The position numbers were made by a program, and so were the translations under genes. DNA of 64,000 nt from Leptodontidium sp. MPI-SDFR-AT-0119 (taxonomy: Eukaryota; Ascomycota; Leotiomycetes; Helotiales; Leptodontidiaceae): contig JAHLEZ010000012.1 in NCBI GenBank assembly GCA_020726505.1, positions 2,232,001 through 2,296,000 on the forward strand, read 5' to 3'. Positions 56,880-64,000 of the stretch are shown here, one piece after another (within the stretch, counting starts at the first letter, position 1; every line of letters begins with the position of its first letter). The notes under the pieces are model-generated. The model was given only the letters and a program-made list of their open reading frames with translations, had not been told where the DNA came from and ran no database searches.

Positions 56880-59800
56880 GGCTGATATGAGGTTACTCGG
56901 AATTATATGCAGAAGCTGATTAACTATTTCCCAGTGCTGGCGAGCGCTAGAAGTGCACGAACCGTGAATGCCCGAGAAGCAAAGGCTCAAACTGTTAACA
57001 TTCACATTCTGTCATAGGCCGCGTGTGACGCGAAAATAGTTCTAATGCTCTTAATGAAGACATGTAATTTAATTATATCGATGTGTTCACAGCTCCAAAG
57101 CCTGGCAGCATTCCTGTAAAATTCACTCAACTGGAAGCATTTTCTGTTTCGAGGTTCTAGCTTGATATAAATACGGACGAGACTTGAGCAGTAGCCAATC
57201 CTATGTCTCAGCCCCAACCCAAATACAAATGTCTAGGGGCAGGCAGGATGTCGCCTGAGTTCGTACCTTATTTGCCATCGATTTTGGGGGTAGGAGTCAA
57301 GCTGACCCGCTGATCAGAATGGCTTGGCAATCAACTCTTGGCTTTAGGACAAGAATGACACTCCCTGCCTTTGTCCGACAGATTCTATGTAAGATGACAA
57401 CAGTCATTTATCTGCTTGGTTGACAATGGAAAGTCTGGCCACTCATCATTCGAACGGTAAGAAGCGGGACATGAACGGGCGAGACTGAGCCGCACATGAA
57501 CTTTCTGTACAAAACAATGGACGGCTGTATTGAAAATCTAATTATACAGAGATTTGCGGCTTGTGGGATGCCCAAATGTTAGTCATCCTCGATGATTTTA
57601 TTCTTTTGCTTGAAGCGGAGGAAAAAGAAGGTCAGGGATCCGAGGAGATTTTATATCCAAAAAGTCGACGTCACGTAGCTGTCTCGAGAAACACTTCAAC
57701 GTTTCTGGGACTTAGCTATGAGCTTGGAAGTAAAGAGGTGAATTGAAGCTAGTGGTTTAATACTTTAGACATGTACGTTGTCGCTGTGAGACTTCACAGT
57801 CATCATATGTGAGGTCTAAATGAGTCCAGCGGTGAATGGAAAAATAAATTTGAGACGTCTCAACCTCATCTCCCCATCCCTTCCCCTCCCTAGATCTCAG
57901 GATTATATTTAAGAGTTGCTAATTCGTATACTGTACTCTGTGTCCGCACAAATAAGGATGATTTCGAAACAGATTCATTCGGAAAACTGGAATCGACTTC
58001 GAGCAGGTCTCGCAAGTATGCAGGGTGCTAGATCGTGTGAGGTCCAAACGATCAAAGGAATCTTGTGTAATGGTTTGAATCTTTTAACAAATCCTTTACT
58101 GAACCTCCAAGAGTGATATCTAGTAAACTGTTCAGTTCTATTGACAACGGTACGTCAGATGACAACGAAAATCCGAACGCTTTTGACATCATTTCGTCGC
58201 GGGGTCAAAAACTAGAACGTCAGCGAATGAATGAGAAGGAGGTGAAGAACATCTCCCTACTTCTAACAATCCAAGAGAAGAGAACTGATAATTCTAACAA
58301 TGCTGATCGCTTCTTTGACTCGTAGAAATCCTCAAATGTGGACCGTAAGACTGAGGAGGCGATGCTGCCTCTTGGGCCCACATCTGGTCTCTTAGAATGC
58401 GAAGGCTATTGGCAGGCTTCTGTGCAGTCTGACTTCATAACACTACCACCTTTCCTAGGTTTTATATACCAGACCTCACTTGATAGCATGGTAAGGTTGC
58501 AGAATTTAAATTTCTGAATTTCCACGGATCCCCATTCAAGACACGTGAGATTGATGAGGATTGAATGAAAGCTGAACACTTCACTGGGGCTTGACAGATG
58601 GTGGCTGCATTGTTGATTCCACCCCCCAATTTTTGTTCTCCACACAACGATAAATACTGAAGCGAAGCTTCTGTTCTTCGAAATCCCAAGGGTACGAGGA
58701 GAAAGAGCGGAGCACTTCAGACTATGAGGAAGTAGATGGAGGAGGAATTGATCCCACAACTAACAACTCATTGAACGAAGAATTTGCTGTCAGCAAATCT
58801 TAATGAATTTACTTAGCACCTGAAAGTCAATGTTGTGCTGTGGCTGTCAAAACTTGAAGTTTAGTGTGGTGACGAGCGGAGATTGACAACAACCCAACAC
58901 GTAGCAAACAACAGGAGCCGAGGCCAGACTAAAGGGATTCAAAGATCCGAGCCAATGCTCTGGGGATATAGTCTGTCTTTTGACACTTTCCCGGCGTCCT
59001 AGTCCTTCTACCTCGTTTTGCTTTCTTGAAAGGCCGGACCGCTCGCACGGTTGCAAAGGCCCAGGATTGATTGGCAATTTGTGACTTTGTCCTAGTCTTT
59101 GAAACGGTTCCATTCGTAGACTCCTTTTATACGACTAGATGAGGGATCATTTTCTGTTGATTCACTTTCAAATTTCAGATTCCACGTGAATTCGTAGGGG
59201 TTTATACTCCGAGAGACTGTTTTCCCGGACAGAGTCAGCTTCCTGGATTTACTCAACAGTCATGTGAGCATTACTATAATTGAACCATCTCTCCTACTTC
59301 TGAGCAGTAAATTCTGAGGCATGGACATTGGGGTTGGGTTATGTCTGCAGTGTGGAAATATTTTGGCCATTTATTTACACACCATGGAGAGATATTTTCC
59401 CTGCCTGCCTCGCGGATTGGGTAATTGAAATGACGGTCCAAATAACATCTCAGCGTTAAATGCTGAACATTCTACAGTGTGTAGGTGTTATTTTGAGTAA
59501 ATGACAACAAAATCCTAATTGACAACGAAACGGAAACTTTCAAAAATGCCTGCTCGCAGAAATCTCCATAAGGGGAAAGCGGGAATGCTCCCTCGCTCCT
59601 ACCTAAGCTGCGAAGAACTTGATCCCGCGGCGCTCTTGTGGTATTGCTCCCCAAATGACGTGGGAACGAGCATGCGCACTGTCTGCGATTGCTTGTCGTT
59701 CGTTAAGGAGTTAGCTTTTTGGGAACCTCCCCGTCTTATATATAGAGAACTAGATAAGTAAGGTAGACCAAGAGAAGTGTCCACACGCGACACATGAGAA

Positions 59801-60702
59801 ATGAAAAAAAGTTAGGATAGAGATCTGAAACTTTTAGATATCGTACGGATTGTGTAGTGAATCAATACCATTCTTAACCGCTCCCTCGCACAGCCCCATT
59901 CAGAACCCCTTGTGTTGAGTCGCCACCTGAGCCGAAGCCAGATTTGACGTTTTTATATAACTATCTCTCTTCTCTGCTCGGAAGGATAGCTCAGCGCAAT
60001 GATACCAGCTCAGCAATCGAACAATGTTTCGAGAGCGGTGCTGGTTGCCTAGAGTCTATACCCGCGGGGAGGATGTGCTAAGTCAGGATTTTGTGGATGG
60101 GGGAAGAATCCAGGATGAAGGTGATGAGAGGAAGAGGCAATTTATTTCTGGATTGTCATGCAGAGAAGGCAAAAGTTGACGAGGCTAGAGCCGAGTGATG
60201 GTGAAATGAAAGTTGATAACAAAACTCGATTGAGGTCGCGGAAGGCTGAACATGCGAGATGTTGCGCGGAGAGATTTGACTCATTTGAGCTACTCGTCAA
60301 TTCACAGAAGTGGACGAATCACAGCTAGGAGAGGAATTTGTGAACTGAGATATGTCTTAACCTCGCTCCGGGTTTGATGTAGACGTCGTCAATCGTGTTT
60401 CGTCATTGAATAAACAGTGTAGTGTTGCAAGCCTTATTTATATCCCCCCATTGGATACATCAAGTCAGGGGACAGGGGAGGCACTCAAAGGATTTCGGTG
60501 AATAAAGCAAGGTTGAAGTATGATGCAAAACATTGGAAATTGGTATATCGCGATTCAACTAGCTACTGGTACAATTTAATCCCTCATAGTCTAACCCCAG
60601 CTAAATGCATAAATCCCACCATTCAAACACCTGACCATATGCGACCCAAAACACTACATTTTGAAAGAAAATCCGGTTCCAGTCCCAATCAATAGAAACA
60701 GA
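56880..60702. other. Long gene-poor region (3.8 kb)
   Basis: No gene was recognised. Open frames are short (under 120 codons) and have no recognisable product. No transposon ends, tRNA or large repeats were found by eye. The last part is the 3' flank of the cupredoxin gene. Confidence 0.45.
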
Positions 60703-61565
60703 TTACAACAAAGCCATACCAGCAAACAGAATCGCACCAGCCATGCCACCATTGACAGCCAATCCAGCAGCGGAGTTACCAGTAGCGCTCGCTGAAGCAG
60801 AAGCAGAAGTGCTGGTGCCGCTACCACTCGCCGCGAGAGCGATGGTCGTCTCAGGGAGAGCAGTGGTGTATGTAGTCCCATAGGTGCTAGGGTAGGTGGT
60901 GGAATAGGTACTTCCACCATTTGTCACCACAGCGGTGATGGTGGCCGTGACAGTAGTCTGCACAGTCTTTGTCGTGGAGATAGTGGTGAAGCCTGAAGCG
61001 GATCCAGAACCTGATGCGGAGGAAGATGAAGAAGAATCAGCGGCGCCGGCAAGCTTCAAGATACCACCGACTGCTCCTCCGGGTGGAGAGGTTGAGGCAG
61101 TTGCATTCTTGGCGAGGAGTGCGAAAGCTTCGAAGGTGTTGCCTGTTGATGGTGCGTTGATTGCAGCTACCATGCCGGTCTGGCAATGGTTGCCTTGTCC
61201 GCAGTAAAGCCAGATGGGCTTGGTGTCTTTGACGGTGATGGTGAACGTGCTGCCAGAGGGGGAGTTGGCTGTTGGTACGAAAGAGGAGAAGAAGCCGTTC
61301 TCGAGTGGGTGGCAGGGATCTTTGAAGGATGATTGTGTTACGGTGTGGTTCTGGGATGGGTTAGATTGTGTATGATAGAAGAGCAGGAAATAATTACCTT
61401 TGGGAAGAAGGAAAACTCGATGTTAGTGCCAACCTCGGCTTTGATGTCGTTTGGTGTGTACACAAGACCGCCTTTGCCGACTGTGACTTGGATGGTTGTA
61501 CCTTCCTGTGCGGTGGCAGTTGCTACCACAGCAGCAAGAGTGACGAGAGTTGATGAGAGATACAT
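60703..61565 (-). CDS. Secreted cupredoxin-type, serine-rich GPI-anchored protein, 271 aa
   Basis: Exons 61565-61398 and 61350-60703 (816 nt), joined in phase 0 as FFPK|NHTV. The signal peptide is MYLSSTLVTLAAVVATATAQ. An upstream in-frame extension from 61907 is rejected because it hides the signal. A cupredoxin domain follows (TIQVTVGKGGLVYTPNDIKA) with a complete type-1 copper ligand set: His58 (NHTV), Cys106 (WLYC), His111 (GNHC) and Met116 (QTGM). Then comes a Ser/Thr-rich region and a C-terminal Ala/Gly-rich hydrophobic tail (GGMAGAILFAGMALL) typical of GPI attachment. Such fungal surface proteins are linked to redox, wall or infection functions. The precise role is unknown. Confidence 0.88.
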
Positions 61566-64000
61566 TATTGCGAAAAGTGTATTATTGCTGAAGACAATGA
61601 AGACAAGTGAGCTTTGATAAATAGGTAATGTAGTGTAGTATGAGAGGCGAGAGTGAGTCGAGCGTGTGAATGTGTGTTGGTATGAATGGGAGTTGAAGTT
61701 GGGATGAATGGGAATGAGAGAATTGTTTCTTGGGCCAAGGACTTCCTTTATACACCTGAATAACGCTTCTGGAATGAAAGCCAGGTACCGCACCAACAAG
61801 GCAGTGAGATTTAAAATAAAAGACTCGCAGGCCCAGGATATTTTTGAGAAATGCTGCATCGAATTGCATGGCTTGGCGGAAGCGCTCGCTTGTGCAGTGC
61901 GCAGCACAGCCTGATGGTGGGTGCGGTGTGGCTTGTTCAGGGGTCTGGCTGTCTTTCTTTGTCGCCGGATGTAGTGAGGCCCGATGACTGAACACTTGGA
62001 CAGGCCAGTGAGTGACGGCTGATTGCCTGCACCCTCGCCCTCCAGGACCCTCGGTATGATGCATAATAGACAAAGAAAGAAAAGGGCTTGAAAGGATCAA
62101 TAGAGAGGAGGGGCACAGAAACATCACCAAGCAAGCTCATTCCGTACGAAACATAGCGATGACATGATACCATTCCATCAACCCCGCACTCACGAGTCAA
62201 TATCCAGCCATATTCTTTGTCCGTTTGCGTTGTAGCGACATCGCAGTATGATGCTGTGTTGTTGAACAACAAAGAACCTCCCTCTGCCTTTCGACGTGGC
62301 CGATGAGAAATGAGATGCACCAGCCAACAACCGGAAGCGGGAAAATCTATGAATAGGTAACCTTGAAACAAGCGAGGCTTGGAACTGGCAAGGATCGAAA
62401 TAGAAGACAGTGTGGCGGTCAAAATAACACGCGCGCTTATTTAGCCAGCGGCCGAACATGTGCTGCATGTCATCCAATCATTTCGCGATTGTTTGTCAAG
62501 CCCGAAACGTGTTGGATTTTGTCTGATTGGCGGTGAGGAGGAAACGAAACTAATTCTAGATTTGCGTCGCGGTTATCTGGACCAGCATTTGAAGTTTGGA
62601 TTTGTTGGCAGCTTGACTGTCCAGGATGAGGCGGAATGTTGTGATGTTGGTGGTCGGTCACGTGGGCATGGTATGACGAGGTTGTGCTAGGGTGAGGCTT
62701 GCATCTTCTTTGTTTCAGGGCGAGGCGAGCGGAATGTACCAATCCGATGGCACGGGAAGGATCAGGCTGAGCTGGATGAAGTGTCTTCCGGTTGCTGTCC
62801 GCTGGGGGTATATCGCCCTGTCCTGCTGAAGAGCCTCGAAATGAGACCTTGGAATTTGGAATCATTTATCGTACTCCAGGTTCGGGCCGCGATTTGGTCT
62901 GCATTATATCCTCTTAGGGAAGGAGACTTGGGCATGAACACGTGAGTGTACGATCAAAGCTTCCTCTTTTTCTTTCTTTCTTTGTTTCCCCCCCCCCCCT
63001 TTTTTTTTCCCTCAGATGTGATGCTCGGAGTTCATTTCTTTCTGGCATTCGCTCACCTCCGAATCTAGACGGTCGGCCACAACACACTTCTTTCCATCTA
63101 TACTTGAAGTCCCTTGTAGGATCCGAAGTTTTCATTCCAGTCAGGAACGGGATTCTATTCACTTGATTTAAAAACGCTCCATCTTTGCAGTGAAGCTTAT
63201 TGCCCATAGCATTGCTTGCAAGACCTTCCCGTAACATCCTCTAGGTAGAAGTACAGCACTACACCCAGAATGCAGAGGGGGCGAACACCTGCAACTCCAT
63301 CTTGTGAAAGTACTGGGTGTCTGTTTCCCCAATACTGAGCTTGAGTACGTCAGCACTGAATAGCTTTTTAATTCATCTTTTGCTTTACTATTCTTCATTT
63401 TCCTGTCAGTGATCATCATGTATGTTTTACATCCTTGCAACTGTTGTCAAATACGAATTTTGCTGTCGACACAGAATTCTTGAGAGTTATTCCCTTCGTC
63501 ATTAGAAGTCCAGAAATCCAGAATGCAAACAGGATCAATGCCTAGTGGGCAGAGATATTGGCCGCTCAACTGCACCTTGTCGTTCCCAGAGCTTCGACGA
63601 TGCGATCCCCGCCTTCGAGCATCTTGTTCCGATATGCTTTTGCTCCACGATTTACATCTCTTCTTACGAGTGGTGCAATATATAGTTTGCGGAGCAAGCC
63701 CAAGTTGAGCGAACATGTGATACTCATGATTCACTCATGCTGAAAGCCCAAATCTCGAATCACGAACATGTCTGAAGGGGTAACTGTCTGTCGTTTACTT
63801 AATCAATACTATATTCACGCGATAGAGATCAAAGTGAAAAATAACGCACTGCCTTTGGCATCCCATGGCCTTGAAGCGATGTCCACGGAGTCTTTGGGGC
63901 CAAAAGTGCTTCGGTACCGCTTTTCGAGCTTGGGGATAGCTGATTCGCCCTGTTTCTCAAGTTATTACTTTTAAATCATTCGTTAGTCCACAAGGGTACG
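61566..64000. other. Gene-poor right end of the window
   Basis: The first part is the upstream region of the cupredoxin gene. Further on, homopolymer runs lie at about 62988-63010 (C-run directly followed by T-run). No open frame has a recognisable product. A gene continuing beyond the window edge cannot be excluded. Confidence 0.4.

Noticed and set aside
56653..56919. An 88-codon ORF containing GSKPKKKKK
   Set aside because: Most of it is the antisense of the 5S rRNA gene and its T-tract, so the ATG-initiated ORF is not a gene as such.
59990..60060. GGATAGCTCAGC resembling a tRNA D-arm
   Set aside because: No matching T-arm or acceptor stem at the required distance.
61566..61907. N-terminal extension of the cupredoxin frame
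   Set aside because: The extension precedes a clear signal peptide beginning at 61565 and has no domain of its own.
1..64000. CRISPR arrays, bacterial operons or prophage features
   Set aside because: None seen. Introns and gene families show eukaryotic (fungal) DNA.

Overview
The window looks like nuclear DNA of a filamentous ascomycete (Pezizomycotina). The evidence is short GT..AG introns (about 50-100 bp with GTANGT/GTGAGT donors), several multi-exon genes, fungal families (cutinase, Dal5-type and Bsc6-type MFS carriers, a serine-rich GPI-type cupredoxin), a dispersed 5S rRNA gene, and retroelements decayed by transitions as expected from repeat-induced point mutation (RIP). Placement in Leotiomycetes is only a guess. 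Exon boundaries below were set by hand from splice signals and reading phase. No transcript or database search was available.

Layout. (a) 0-16 kb is a conserved housekeeping block: a double-PHD Rco1-like chromatin protein (-), an EBP1/PA2G4-like protein (-), a SNF5-family remodeler subunit sharing a 565-bp divergent promoter with it (+), and a nine-exon Dal5-type MFS transporter (+). (b) 16-27 kb is accessory: a decayed LINE (-), a cutinase gene, two TA-flanked inverted-repeat elements with related ends, and a tandem cluster of three very small genes plus one broken copy. Each intact member encodes a lone RING2/Rcat-type zinc domain. (c) 27.3-46.4 kb is one LTR retrotransposon insertion. An outer Ty3/gypsy chromovirus (A, 5-bp target duplication CATCT) has been split by an inner 12.07-kb LTR element (B, 4-bp duplication GTAT). 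Both lie in + orientation and are riddled with stops. (d) 46.4-64 kb returns to unique sequence: a divergent pair of MFS transporter genes, a divergent pair of protein kinase genes (one with a frameshift), a 120-bp hairpin MITE, a 5S rRNA gene and a GPI-type cupredoxin gene.

Functional themes. The chromatin genes (Rco1-like, SNF5-like) and the EBP1-like gene form the conserved end. The accessory end holds secreted or surface products (cutinase, cupredoxin), transporters and kinases. The most unusual feature is the Rcat mini-gene cluster. All three intact genes interrupt the same zinc-ligand cysteine codon with a phase-1 intron, keep a candidate catalytic cysteine, and lack RING1 and IBR. One also carries two PPxY motifs. 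Inner element B has an internal copy of its own polypurine tract, and the 3.1 kb between the two copies has no recognisable retroelement domain. Outer element A has a readable antisense frame near its 3' end.
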